Below, piece by piece: positions 8,120 through 18,300 of a DNA stretch of 30,289 nucleotides. Within the stretch, counting starts at the first letter, position 1; each line of letters starts with the position of its first letter. The notes under the pieces are model-generated. The model was not told the origin of the DNA. It ran no database searches and saw only the letters and a list, made by a program, of their open reading frames with translations. The DNA comes from an uncultured Flavihumibacter sp. (lineage in GTDB: Bacteria; Bacteroidota; Bacteroidia; Chitinophagales; Chitinophagaceae): NCBI GenBank assembly GCA_946482545.1, contig CAMLRX010000055.1, forward strand, positions 1 to 30,289, in the 5' to 3' direction. A program made the translations under genes and the position numbers.

Positions 8120-10981
8120 ATGAAAAATATACTGGCGATCCTTGTTCCTTTTTTTTGCGCGGTGGTATTGTCCCGATGCACTGTTTCCCAGAATGGAGTT
8201 GATGATAAAAAGATTGACCTTTCCGGAACCTGGCGGTTCCGTGAAGATCCTGCCGATGATGGGATGAAGTCCCGCTGGTACCTGAATGCGCTTTCCGGAT
8301 CCGTAGAACTGCCGGGTTCTCTGGCCAGCAACAACAAGGGCGATGAAGTGAGTGTGAGCACAAAGTGGACAGGCAGTATTTTTGATTCCTCTTATTTTGT
8401 AAAACCTGAATATGAGCAGTACCGGCAACCGGGGAATATCAAAGTACCCTTCTGGTTGCAGCCTGTTAAATACTATGTTGGTCCGGCGTGGTACCAGCGT
8501 GATATAACAATTCCCGAAAATTGGTCGGGCGCACCGGTGGAACTGTTCATTGAACGCAGCCACTGGCAAACCACAGTGTGGGTAAACGATCAGGAGGTCG
8601 GCACACAAAACAGTTTGGCTACGGCGCAGGTTTTTACATTGCCTCCCCTGATGCCCGGGAAACACCGACTCACCATCCGTGTCGACAACAGGATTCTTGA
8701 TGTTAATGTAGGTCAGAACTCACATAGCATTTCAGATCATACACAATCGAACTGGAATGGCATGGTGGGTGCGTTGTACCTTAAATCAAAACCCCTGTTC
8801 GCTATCGAAGATGTACGCATTTCAACCGATATCGCTTCACGTAAAGTAACACTGAATTTCAGGATCAGCAACGCGGCGGCACGCGATATGGCGGGCTCCG
8901 TTAAACTGCTTGTGAAAGATGTGACAGGAAAAGAAAAATGGGAGCCTGTTACCCAAAACATCAACGTTCCTGCCGCATCGGATGTGTACACCATGGAATA
9001 TCCAATGGGCGATAAAGCACAGTTGTGGGATGAATTCAACCCCCAGCTCTACGACCTGAACATTAGTTTTTCAGCGGAAGGAAAAACCATTGACAATAAA
9101 CAAGTCCACTTCGGCTTGCGTGAGATCACGGCCCAATCCACTTATTTCATGGTGAATGGAAAACGTACTTTCATGCGGGGCACACTGGAGAGCGCTATTT
9201 TCCCCGAAACAGGCTATCCTGCTACCGATACAGCAACATGGGGGCGTATATGCCGTACCGTTAAAAGTTTTGGGCTCAACCATATCCGCTTCCACTCCTG
9301 GTGCCCGCCCGAAGCGGCTTTTGTGGCGGCAGATAAAGCAGGAATTTACCTTCAGGTGGAATGTGGCTCCTGGGCCAACTGGGGAACATCGTTGGGAGAT
9401 GGCGCGCCCATCGACCAGTATATTTATGACGAAAGCGAGCGCATCGTGCGCGATTATGGCAATCACCCTTCTTTCTGTTTCCTCGCTTACGGCAATGAAC
9501 CGGGTGGCCGGAACCATAAAAAATACCTGGCTTCCTTTGTAAACCACTGGAAGAACAAAGAAAAAAGAATCCTTATTACCAGCGGCGGGGGATGGCCGGC
9601 GATCGATGAGAATCAGTTTCACGTTATCTCAAATCCCCGGATTCAGCAATGGGAGGCAGGATTGAAAAGTATCATCAATAGTCAGCCCCCGAGGTTGGAT
9701 TACGACTGGCGCGATTCTATCGCTAAGTTTAAAGTGCCTGTGATGAGCCACGAAATCGGGCAGTGGTGTGTTTACCCCGATTTCAGTGAAATAGCAAAAT
9801 ACACCGGCGTTCTGAAAGCAAAAAACTTTGAGATATTCAGCGCTTCGTTGAAGGCGCGCGGTTTGCTGCACCTTGCCGATAGCTTCCTGCTGGCTTCCGG
9901 GAAATTGCAGACCCTCTGTTATAAGGCAGATATTGAAGCTGCGCTGCGGACACCGGGCTTTGCAGGTTTTCAACTGTTGGACCTGCACGATTTTCCAGGG
10001 CAGGGATCTGCGCTGGTGGGCGTGCTGAATCCTTTCTGGGAAGAAAAAGGGTATGTAACGGCAGCAGACTACAGCAAATTTTGTAATACCACTGTACCGT
10101 TAGCCCGGTTTCCCAAAATGGTTTACCTGAACAATGAACAATTGTCTGTGCCCGTTGAACTTGCGCATTTTGGTTCGGCGCAAATAACAGGGGTAACGCC
10201 GGAGTGGGCCGTTTCAGCAGGAAAGAAAATTTTGTTTCAGGGCAAATTTGCGCCGCTTTCGGCCAGCCAGGGCAATGGCATTTTGATGGGTACCGTGCAG
10301 CATACATTAGCAGAGGTCACCACACCTCAGCAATTAAAGTTAAGCGTGAAGCTGGGACAGTTTGAGAATGAATGGGATTTCTTTGTATATCCCGCCAACA
10401 GCGGTGAACAGGCTAAAGAAGTGCATGTAACGCAAACGCTGGATGCTAAAACCAGAGATGTATTAAAGGCTGGCGGAAAGGTATTGCTCACGTTTAAAAA
10501 AGGAACAGTGGTGGCAAACAAAGGCGGGGATATTGCTGTTGGGTTTTCAAGTATATTCTGGAACACCGCCTGGACCAATGGACAGGCACCGCATACGCTA
10601 GGCATATTGTGTGATCCGGCCCACCCCGCATTCAGACAGTTTCCAACATCGTACCACAGCAACTGGCAATGGTGGGATGCCATGAGCCATTCCAGCGCTA
10701 TTATGCTGGATTCCGTTTCTAAGGGTATGCGGCCCATCGTTAGAATTGTGGATGATTGGGTAACGAACAGGTCGCTGGGACTTGTATTTGAATGTAAAGT
10801 AGGTGCGGGCAACTTGCTGGTAACCGGGATAGACCTGCTCACAGATGCCGGTAAGCGCCCGGAGGCGCGGCAGTTGCTGGCAAGTTTCAGCAGCTACATG
10901 GCAGGTCCCGACTTCAACCCTTCTTTAACCGTAACTGAGGCTGCCATTCAGGGGCTTTACCGGAGTGGCGGTGGGCGGTAG
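8120..10981 (+). CDS. Exported GH2 hydrolase with amidotransferase-like C-terminal domain
   Basis: An in-frame ATG at 8096 exists, but the ATG at 8120 puts the hydrophobic export signal (MKNILAILVPFFCAVVLSRC) directly at the N-terminus, so I prefer it; the protein is then 953 residues. Cys20 could be a lipoprotein cysteine, although Arg at -1 is unusual. The GH2 sugar-binding domain (about 35-225), Ig-like domain (to about 335) and TIM barrel follow. AYGNEPGG gives the acid/base at Glu460 and MSHEIGQW the nucleophile at Glu545. The C-terminus (about 765-940) has alternating beta/alpha segments ending in GAGNLLVTGIDLL, reminiscent of the class I glutamine-amidotransferase-like fold found at the end of some Bacteroidota GH2 proteins, with no obvious catalytic Cys. 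It is probably an exo-acting enzyme of uncertain specificity. It is the last gene of its block and converges on the HTCS gene. Confidence 0.82.
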   Translation: MKNILAILVPFFCAVVLSRCTVSQNGVDDKKIDLSGTWRFREDPADDGMKSRWYLNALSGSVELPGSLASNNKGDEVSVSTKWTGSIFDSSYFVKPEYEQYRQPGNIKVPFWLQPVKYYVGPAWYQRDITIPENWSGAPVELFIERSHWQTTVWVNDQEVGTQNSLATAQVFTLPPLMPGKHRLTIRVDNRILDVNVGQNSHSISDHTQSNWNGMVGALYLKSKPLFAIEDVRISTDIASRKVTLNFRISNAAARDMAGSVKLLVKDVTGKEKWEPVTQNINVPAASDVYTMEYPMGDKAQLWDEFNPQLYDLNISFSAEGKTIDNKQVHFGLREITAQSTYFMVNGKRTFMRGTLESAIFPETGYPATDTATWGRICRTVKSFGLNHIRFHSWCPPEAAFVAADKAGIYLQVECGSWANWGTSLGDGAPIDQYIYDESERIVRDYGNHPSFCFLAYGNEPGGRNHKKYLASFVNHWKNKEKRILITSGGGWPAIDENQFHVISNPRIQQWEAGLKSIINSQPPRLDYDWRDSIAKFKVPVMSHEIGQWCVYPDFSEIAKYTGVLKAKNFEIFSASLKARGLLHLADSFLLASGKLQTLCYKADIEAALRTPGFAGFQLLDLHDFPGQGSALVGVLNPFWEEKGYVTAADYSKFCNTTVPLARFPKMVYLNNEQLSVPVELAHFGSAQITGVTPEWAVSAGKKILFQGKFAPLSASQGNGILMGTVQHTLAEVTTPQQLKLSVKLGQFENEWDFFVYPANSGEQAKEVHVTQTLDAKTRDVLKAGGKVLLTFKKGTVVANKGGDIAVGFSSIFWNTAWTNGQAPHTLGILCDPAHPAFRQFPTSYHSNWQWWDAMSHSSAIMLDSVSKGMRPIVRIVDDWVTNRSLGLVFECKVGAGNLLVTGIDLLTDAGKRPEARQLLASFSSYMAGPDFNPSLTVTEAAIQGLYRSGGGR

Positions 10982-11013
10982 TTTTCGGTATAACGGTAAG
11001 GAATGTCGAAAAT

Positions 11014-14000
11014 CTATTTGCCGAGCTCCTGTAAAAATTGTGTGGGTGTTTTGCCAAATTCCTTTTTAAATGCTTTGGTAAAATACGACTGGGTTTGAAT
11101 GCCTACGCGGTACATTACTTCGGTAATCAGCACATCTTCTTCTGTCATAATCTCCACTGCTTTGCGCAGCCGCATTGTTCTGACAAAATCACCGATGGGT
11201 TGCCCGGTGATGGTTTTAATGGTCTGGTACAGTTTAGACCTGCTCATGCCCATTTGTTTGCTGATGTAGTCCACATCCAGTTCGGGATTGCTCAGGTGTT
11301 CATGCAGCAGGGCCGTGAGTTGCTCCATGAACTGTTTTTCCTTTGATGAATGCGTACTGGCAACCGCGTCGCTTCTGTGTGCCCGTGTCCAATGTTCTTT
11401 TAGCGATTCCTGGCTCTCAAAGATGTTCCTGATCGTCATCAGCAGCAGGTCGTTGTTCAACGGCTTCGAGAAATAGAAGTCTGCACCCGAAGCCATGCCT
11501 TCCAGCCGTGATTCTATCGCTGCTTTGGCGGTGAGCATGATCAGTGGAATATGTCCCGTTTCCGGACTTTCCTTGATCCTGTTGCAGAAATCGATACCGT
11601 TCATGCCAGGCATCATTACATCGCTGATGATGAGGTCGGGCATGACTTCTTTTACGGCTGTAAGTGCGCTGCTTCCGTCAACCGCTTCATGGATATCGAA
11701 ATGCTCCATCAGACTTTCTTTCAGAAATTCGCGCAATTCATCGTTATCGTCTACGATAAGAATATGTTTCCTTGATTTTATTGAGCGCTCCGGATGTGAT
11801 TTTTGCAGGTCTGACCGGAACTGGGGATCAAACTTGTTGTGGATACTCTCCATGTTCACGAAAGCCTGCTTATTTTCTTTGAGCCATTTTTCATCTTCGG
11901 TGTAATCACCTGCATGTACGGGTAATGCAATGGTAATCTCGGTGCCCTGATGCCTTTCGCTTCGTACGAAAATACTTCCTTTGTGCAGAAATGTGAGACT
12001 TCTGACAAATGCGAGTCCAACGCCAGACCCCAGGTGTGCATCTGTCATCTTATAATACCTTTCGAACAGGAATCGCAGGGAATCAGCGGAGATACCTATA
12101 CCGTTGTCAGCCACCTGTATGTAGAGATATTCCCTGGCGTTGAACTCATGTTTCATTATAAGTTCGTGCCTGAATGTTTTAGGCAATTCGTTGAGTTGCT
12201 TTGATACCCGCACTGTTATGGTGCCACCGGAAGAGGTGTATTTGAAAGAATTACTCAGTAAGTTGATGATGATTTTTTCAAGTACCTGCCTGTCGAACCA
12301 GGTCTGGGGAAGTTTTTCAGGAACATCCAGTTCGAAATGAATGTTTTTTTCTTCAGCGAGCGCGTGGAATTCTCCGGCTATTTCTTCCAGGAAAAGATTA
12401 ATGCAGCCTGGCATCACTTTCAGTTTCAGGGCGCCTGCCTCCACTTTTCTGAAGTCCATCAGTTCATTGATCAGTCCCATCAACCTGCTGGCGTTCCTGT
12501 GCATGGTGGCGTATTGTCTTTGAAACCGGCTTCCCGTATCTTCTTTCTGCAGTTTCTCCAGCGGGCCCAGTATCAGGGAAAGTGGTGTGCGGAATTCATG
12601 GGAGATATTGGTAAAGAATTGCAGTTGCATCTGGTGCATTTCTTCCCGTTTTGATTTTTCCAGTCCCTGGATTTCGTATCGCCGTTTCAGGAACAGCAAT
12701 ACGAATGCGACGCTGAGAATGGCGATAGCCACCAGTGTTTTAAACCACCAGGTACTCCAGAAGGGTGGCGTTATATTGATGGCCATTCTGGCGGGGGTTT
12801 CATTCCATTTGCCGTCGTTGTTGGCAGCTTTTACTTCCAGTATATAATCTCCGGGCGCAAGATTGGTATAACTCACTTTTCTTTCGTTGCCGATCATGTT
12901 CCATTGTGTATCCAGCCCCAGCAGCCGGTATGCGTATTGGTTGTGTTCGGGCACGATGTAGTTGAGCGCAGCGAATTCCACTGCGAAGGTGGACTGCGCG
13001 TAGGAAAGCGTTAGCGTATGGGTGGCGGCGATATCCTTCGTTAATACGGCATTCTCTGTTCCCGGAACCACGCGTGTGTTTGACAGGTACAGATCGGTAA
13101 AGAAAACGGGGGGAATATGTTCATTGGTCTGGATATCTTTCGGATAGAAGGCGTTGTATCCGTTCAAGCCTCCAAAAAGCAGTTGACCATCTCTTGTTTT
13201 AAGGTATGCATTGGCCTCGAACTCTGGTCCTTGCAAACCGTCTGCGGTACCATAACGTTTATGTGTTCCTTTTTCCGGATCAAAACGAATGATGCCGTTT
13301 GAGGTAGATATCCAGAAACTTCCAGCATCGTCTTCACAAATGCCTTTGATAAACTCTGTGGCAAGTCCGGCCTGTTCAGTGAAGATGGAGAATGTATCTT
13401 TTGTTTTATTGAACAGGTATAACCCAGCCTGCCCCACCCAAAGTCTCTTCTTACTGTCCACGAACAATACACGTAGGTCGGGCATCCTGTCCTGGCTGGT
13501 GAAATACTGTTTGAACTGTTTTGTGGTCTTAACGTAGCAGTTCAGTCCTCCGTCATCGGTGCCGAACCAGATGTTGCCATCGGTATCCTGGCAAATGGAA
13601 ACGAAATTGTTGCCGGTTACATGGCTGAGCTGCTTTTCATCGCCAAATACCCGGGTGAAAGTATTTGTCTCAGGATTGAACAGGTTGAGCCCGCCGTAAT
13701 AAGTGGCTACCCATATTTTTTTTTCATCATCCTCGAACACCTGCTGCACGAAATTGGAACTGATGGATCGTTCATTATTGTTGTCATGAGTGAAGCGTGT
13801 AAATTTACCCGTATTCCTGTCCAGGCGGTTAAGTCCGCCGCCCCAGGTGCTTACCCACATGTTGCCTTTGCTGTCTTCGGTCACATGCAGCACTTCATCT
13901 GATCCGAGGCTCTGCGGATCGAACGGGTTGTGCCGGTAATGCCGGTATTGGCCGGTCGTTTTATCGAGGCGGTTCAACCCCCCGCCATCTGTGCCAATCC

Positions 14001-15132
14001 AGATAAAGCCCTGTTTGTCTTCATAAAAAGCCTTTACATCGTTGTGGCTGAGTCCTTCTCCGCCATGCCGCTGTCGCTGGAAGCCAAAACTCTGGTGGCT
14101 GGGAATATAGAGGTTTACGCCACCGCGGTGTGTACCCAGCCAGAGGTTGCCCTGCCTGTCTTCATGTATGGCTGATATGGTGCGTTGGGAGAGGGTGGAA
14201 GAATTGAAAGGTTCGTTCTGGAACCTTTGGAAGGTGTTTTGCGCTGGCACAAACAGGTTTAATCCGCCGTTTACAGCGCCAACCCACACATTGTTATTTT
14301 TATCAATAAGAATACTGGTGATGAGGTTGCTGCCGATGCCGGATGTGCTTTTACGGTCGTGGCTATAGCGTTTCAGTTCACCAGTTGCGGGCGACAGGTG
14401 GAAGAGGCCTTCTTCTGAAGCGCCGATCCAAAGGTTTCCTTCATGGTCTTTCCGCATTACGCGGATGGCGTGGCCAGCCCCCGAAGGGTATTTGGAGTAG
14501 CGGGAGAATGTGGCTGTACGGTGGTCAAACCGCTGCATGCCTGTTTCTGTTCCGAGCCAGAGGTAACCATTGATGTCTTCCAGTATGCAGTGGATCTGGT
14601 TGCTGCCTCCTTCCGCGGATTTGTCTGGGTAAAAACGCCTGAAATCCTCCTTTCCGGCCTGGTAAAGGCTGAGGCCATTGGCGGTGGCTACCCATATTTT
14701 ACCCTGATTGTCCTGGTAAATGCTGTTGATCCTGTTGTTGCTGATGGAATACGGGTTATCCGGTGCCGACTTGAAACTTTTGAACTTCCCCGTTTTCCTG
14801 TCCAGCCTGCTTAATCCGCTCGTGGTCCCTATCCAGAGCATGCCGCTACGGTCTTCGAACAGGCAGGTGATATAGTTTCCGCTGATGCTGCCGGAATCTG
14901 CAGGGCTGTGCCGGTAAACGCGTATGTTGTAGCCATCATACCTGTTGAGGCCATCGCGGGTGCCGAACCACATAAAACCCTGGCTGTCCTGTAAAATGGA
15001 TTCAACCGTGCTGTTGGACAGTCCCTGTTCGCTGGTGATATGCGTAAAACGGAGTGCCTGAATCTGGGCTGGAGATACAATAGGAAAATGGAGAATCCAT
15101 AAGAAAAGTATGGCGGAAAAAGCGCGACGCAT
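11014..15132 (-). CDS. Hybrid two-component system regulator (HTCS)
   Basis: The 1372-residue one-protein sensor/regulator is typical in length for the family. A signal peptide (ends SPAQ) leads into a periplasmic sensor of about fourteen propeller repeats, seen as recurring WFGT/WIGT/WVGA-GLNR motifs. A Y_Y_Y domain follows (about 710-790), then one membrane helix (about 797-819). The cytoplasmic part has a HisKA helix with ISHEFRTPL (His845), a HATPase domain (NLLSNSFKY; DNGIG), a receiver starting near 1123 with IVDDND and phosphoacceptor Asp1171 in SDVMMPG, and an AraC-type HTH from about 1270 to the end. Characterised HTCS proteins bind an oligosaccharide in the periplasm and activate their PUL. 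This one is divergent from susC, with 235 bp between them, and most likely controls both flanking enzyme blocks. All key phosphotransfer residues appear intact. Confidence 0.96.
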   Translation of the reverse strand: MRRAFSAILFLWILHFPIVSPAQIQALRFTHITSEQGLSNSTVESILQDSQGFMWFGTRDGLNRYDGYNIRVYRHSPADSGSISGNYITCLFEDRSGMLWIGTTSGLSRLDRKTGKFKSFKSAPDNPYSISNNRINSIYQDNQGKIWVATANGLSLYQAGKEDFRRFYPDKSAEGGSNQIHCILEDINGYLWLGTETGMQRFDHRTATFSRYSKYPSGAGHAIRVMRKDHEGNLWIGASEEGLFHLSPATGELKRYSHDRKSTSGIGSNLITSILIDKNNNVWVGAVNGGLNLFVPAQNTFQRFQNEPFNSSTLSQRTISAIHEDRQGNLWLGTHRGGVNLYIPSHQSFGFQRQRHGGEGLSHNDVKAFYEDKQGFIWIGTDGGGLNRLDKTTGQYRHYRHNPFDPQSLGSDEVLHVTEDSKGNMWVSTWGGGLNRLDRNTGKFTRFTHDNNNERSISSNFVQQVFEDDEKKIWVATYYGGLNLFNPETNTFTRVFGDEKQLSHVTGNNFVSICQDTDGNIWFGTDDGGLNCYVKTTKQFKQYFTSQDRMPDLRVLFVDSKKRLWVGQAGLYLFNKTKDTFSIFTEQAGLATEFIKGICEDDAGSFWISTSNGIIRFDPEKGTHKRYGTADGLQGPEFEANAYLKTRDGQLLFGGLNGYNAFYPKDIQTNEHIPPVFFTDLYLSNTRVVPGTENAVLTKDIAATHTLTLSYAQSTFAVEFAALNYIVPEHNQYAYRLLGLDTQWNMIGNERKVSYTNLAPGDYILEVKAANNDGKWNETPARMAINITPPFWSTWWFKTLVAIAILSVAFVLLFLKRRYEIQGLEKSKREEMHQMQLQFFTNISHEFRTPLSLILGPLEKLQKEDTGSRFQRQYATMHRNASRLMGLINELMDFRKVEAGALKLKVMPGCINLFLEEIAGEFHALAEEKNIHFELDVPEKLPQTWFDRQVLEKIIINLLSNSFKYTSSGGTITVRVSKQLNELPKTFRHELIMKHEFNAREYLYIQVADNGIGISADSLRFLFERYYKMTDAHLGSGVGLAFVRSLTFLHKGSIFVRSERHQGTEITIALPVHAGDYTEDEKWLKENKQAFVNMESIHNKFDPQFRSDLQKSHPERSIKSRKHILIVDDNDELREFLKESLMEHFDIHEAVDGSSALTAVKEVMPDLIISDVMMPGMNGIDFCNRIKESPETGHIPLIMLTAKAAIESRLEGMASGADFYFSKPLNNDLLLMTIRNIFESQESLKEHWTRAHRSDAVASTHSSKEKQFMEQLTALLHEHLSNPELDVDYISKQMGMSRSKLYQTIKTITGQPIGDFVRTMRLRKAVEIMTEEDVLITEVMYRVGIQTQSYFTKAFKKEFGKTPTQFLQELGK

Positions 15133-15367
15133 AGAATGGCAGCAGTTTAAATTCTGATCGTAACAAGTAGCACTAAGTTAGTACTTACAGTGGGCTGAAA
15201 CATAATAAATCTGGGATTTCTGGACGATTGAACCAAAAGAAAAAACGATCCCACCAATCCCATAAATACCTGTGAACTACCTTGATGGCTCTTAAATAAG
15301 GATTGCAACCGGAGGAATGAGCCTTCTTCCGGAAAGCGCCTCTTAACTAACGTTTCAAACTGCTTTA
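15133..15367. other. Divergent intergenic region between HTCS and susC
   Basis: This 235-bp stretch must hold the promoters of the HTCS gene (leftward) and susC (rightward). I see no perfect TAnnTTTG match on either strand. One-mismatch versions are TAAATCTG at 15206-15213 on the plus strand and TATGTTTC on the minus strand (15197-15204), neither with a properly spaced -33 element. A stable hairpin lies near the susC start (separate entry). No small gene is seen. Confidence 0.6.
15309..15332 (+). promoter_or_regulatory. Hairpin in the susC leader
   Basis: CCGGAGGAA (15309-15317) can pair over its whole 9 nt with TTCTTCCGG (15324-15332), with one G-U pair and a 6-nt loop (TGAGCC). It ends 35 nt before the susC ATG, inside the presumed untranslated leader. 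It could affect mRNA stability or translation of susC. It has no T-run, so it is not a classic terminator. The pairing is seen directly; any function is inferred. Confidence 0.4.
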
Positions 15368-18300
15368 ATGAAAAGAAAAAATCGATTGCTTCGCTTGCTT
15401 CCGGTCATTATCTTCTGTTTGGCCGGACTTTCCACTGTAGCTCAGCAAAAAAAAGTTTCCGGCAGAGTAACGGACATTGACAACCAGCCCATCCAGGGCG
15501 CCACCGTTACCGTCAAAAACAGTACAAGAACCACACTTACCGGGGAAAGCGGTGAGTTCAGTGTTGAGGCTTCCACCGGGGAAGTCCTGTCTATCAGTTT
15601 TGTTGGCTTCCTCTCGAAGGAGGTTCGGGTGGGGGATGGCGCCAATATAAATGTGGTGCTTAGTTCCAACCCCGCCAGTATGGACGAGGTGGTGGTGATC
15701 GGCTACGGCAGTTCCAGCCGCCGCGACCTGGCCACTTCAGTTGCTAAAATTGATCCCAAAAGTGTTCCTCAGGCGGCGAACAGTTCGCTCTCCCAACTGG
15801 TTTTTGGCCGGGCACCCGGTGTGGTGGCCACGCAGAACAGCAGTGAGCCGGGTGGCGCCATCAACATCTCCATACGGGGCAGGGGCAACCCCCTCGTTGT
15901 GGTGGATGGCGTACTTATGCCGTACGGTGGTCTGGAACCGGGCAGCGGTGAGCGTGGTATGAACTCGAATGTGAACAGGGGCGGTTTCGCAGGCATCAAC
16001 CCGAATGATATTGAGTCAATAGAATTTCTGAAGGATGCCAGCGCCAGTATGTACGGTGTGGGTGCTGCAAATGGTGTAATGCTGATCACTACCAAGAAAG
16101 GTAAGGGCAGGAGAACCAGCGTAAATTACGATGGCAGCAGGTCCCTGGTAACCAACATGAAATATTTCGAGCCGCTGAATGCCAAAGATTACATGAATTA
16201 CTATAACCAGCTTACCACCGATTGGGTGATGGCCGACAAAAAAATGGGGCCTTTCGGACCAAATCCTATTGACCTCACCGATTACTGGGCCGGAAGAACC
16301 GCTTACAGGCCGTTTACCGAAGAACAGATTGCTAATGCCGGTGTTGGCACCGACTGGCTGGGTTATGTATTGAGAAATGGCAGCATTGATAACCATAACC
16401 TTACCATCAGCGGCGCTACTGATAAAGTGAATTATTTCTTCTCCGGTGGCCTTTTCAATCAGCAGGGTACAGTAGTGAACTCCGGGTTAAAGCGTTATTC
16501 AGGCAGAATGAACCTCACTTTCAACCTCACCAAGTTTCTCTCCTTTACCACCAACGTAAACTACTCCAGGATACAAAACCTGAACTCTCAGGCGGGTGGC
16601 CAGTCTGCCAGCATCGGCCAGCAGGCGTTCGGCGCTATCCAGGCGGCCATCGGTTATCCTTCTTACCTGCCTGTATTCGACCCGAATACCGGACAATACA
16701 CCCGCTTCCAGATGGTAGGAAACCCGGTTTCCCTGCTTAGTATTTATGACAGATCGCGCGGTTCTAACCTGTTTACCACTTTTTCTGCAGACATCAGTAT
16801 CATCCCCAATGTGCTGACGGCTAAGATTCAGTACGGCAATAACTATGATATGGCCGAGCGCAATTATTTTATCCCGAGCACGGTTTTCTTCGATCAGTTG
16901 AACAGGTCGCGCGCAGCGCTAAACACGCAACGGCGCGAACACCAAACCAAGGAAGCTACAATAGCTTTCAAGAAAAATCTGGGAGAACTGGTTAGAATGG
17001 ATGCCGTGGGCGGTATAGGAGAATATCCCATCAAAAGTTTCAGCTTCGGAGCCCTTGCTGCAGATATGATGGACGGCATCGGCTTTGACGCGCTGCAAAC
17101 AGGAACCGCTACATCACATGTGGTGAACTCGAGCCGGAGCGAAACCAAAAGAAGGTCTTATTTCGCCAGGAGCAATTTTGATATTGCGGACAAATACGGG
17201 ATATCATTAATTTACCGTTACGATGGCTACAGCCAGTTCTTCCCGCAAAACAAATACGCCTCCTTCTATAATTTCGGTATCAACTGGAAAATCTCCAACG
17301 AGAATTTCCTTAAGGATGTGGCCTTTATTGACCTCCTTAAACTCCGTGCCAGTCATGGGCTTATGGGAGATCCCGGGTCACAGGCTTACGGTACTTTCAG
17401 CCCCGATGGCAACATCATCAGCTTTAACAATGGTTCCATCACCCGTGTTCCCTATTTCTTAAGCCAGTTGGATGTACCAAGCCTGCGTTGGCCTAAAACC
17501 TATAACACAACAGTAGCGTTGGATTTCGGCCTCTTTAATGACCGTCTTTCAGGCAGCCTGGACTTTTTCCGCGACGACTTAACCGATCTTTTAGTGAATG
17601 CGCCCACCGACATGCTGAGCTTTATCTCAAGCCAGCCTTTGAACTCGGGCCGCCAGGTCAGGGTTGGTTTTGAACTTGGCATTAACACGAGCAATATCCG
17701 CACTTCGAATTTCGACTGGTCAAGTATGATCAACCTGTCGAGAAGCAGAATCCGTTGGGACGAACGCCAGGTGAATACCTTCCTGCGCAGTTGGGAAGAT
17801 CCTAAAGACTTTTTCGGTACAAGCTATGTTATGCGTACCAGTGGCATTCTGGATGGCGTAAAGGAAATTCCTGCGTCGCAACCTGCAGGAGCGCGACTGC
17901 CAGGCTCCCCGATATTCGTAGATCAGAACAATGATGGTAAGATCGATACGGCAGACATTGTGAAACTGAGCAACGATGTGAAACTGGCGATTGGCTTCGG
18001 AAACACTTTCAGGATGAAGCAATTTGAGTTATCTGTTATGTTCTATGGCCAGATTGGTGGAAGAGCGTCTACGCCTGCCGCTGCATGGGCCAACGCGGCT
18101 GATTTCATTGCCGGCGGATACAATGTTGTGCAGGAAATTGATGAGGTTTGGACAACAGCGAACCCTACAGGAACCCGTCCGGGCGTAGCGTTTCACTCCG
18201 GGTCAGTTGTTTTCCCGGTAGGAAATGATATAGGGCTTCAAAGTACAAACTTCCTGCGTTGCCGCAACGTAACGCTCGGGTACACCTTTAACTCACCCTT

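Noticed and set aside
10982..11012. Inverted repeat TTTTCG / CGAAAA between the convergent GH2 and HTCS genes as a bidirectional terminator
   Set aside because: Only six base pairs, mostly A-T, around a 19-nt loop; too weak to call a terminator.
15197..15213. Promoter elements for HTCS and susC
   Set aside because: TATGTTTC (minus strand) and TAAATCTG (plus strand) each have one mismatch to TAnnTTTG, and neither has a properly spaced -33 element.
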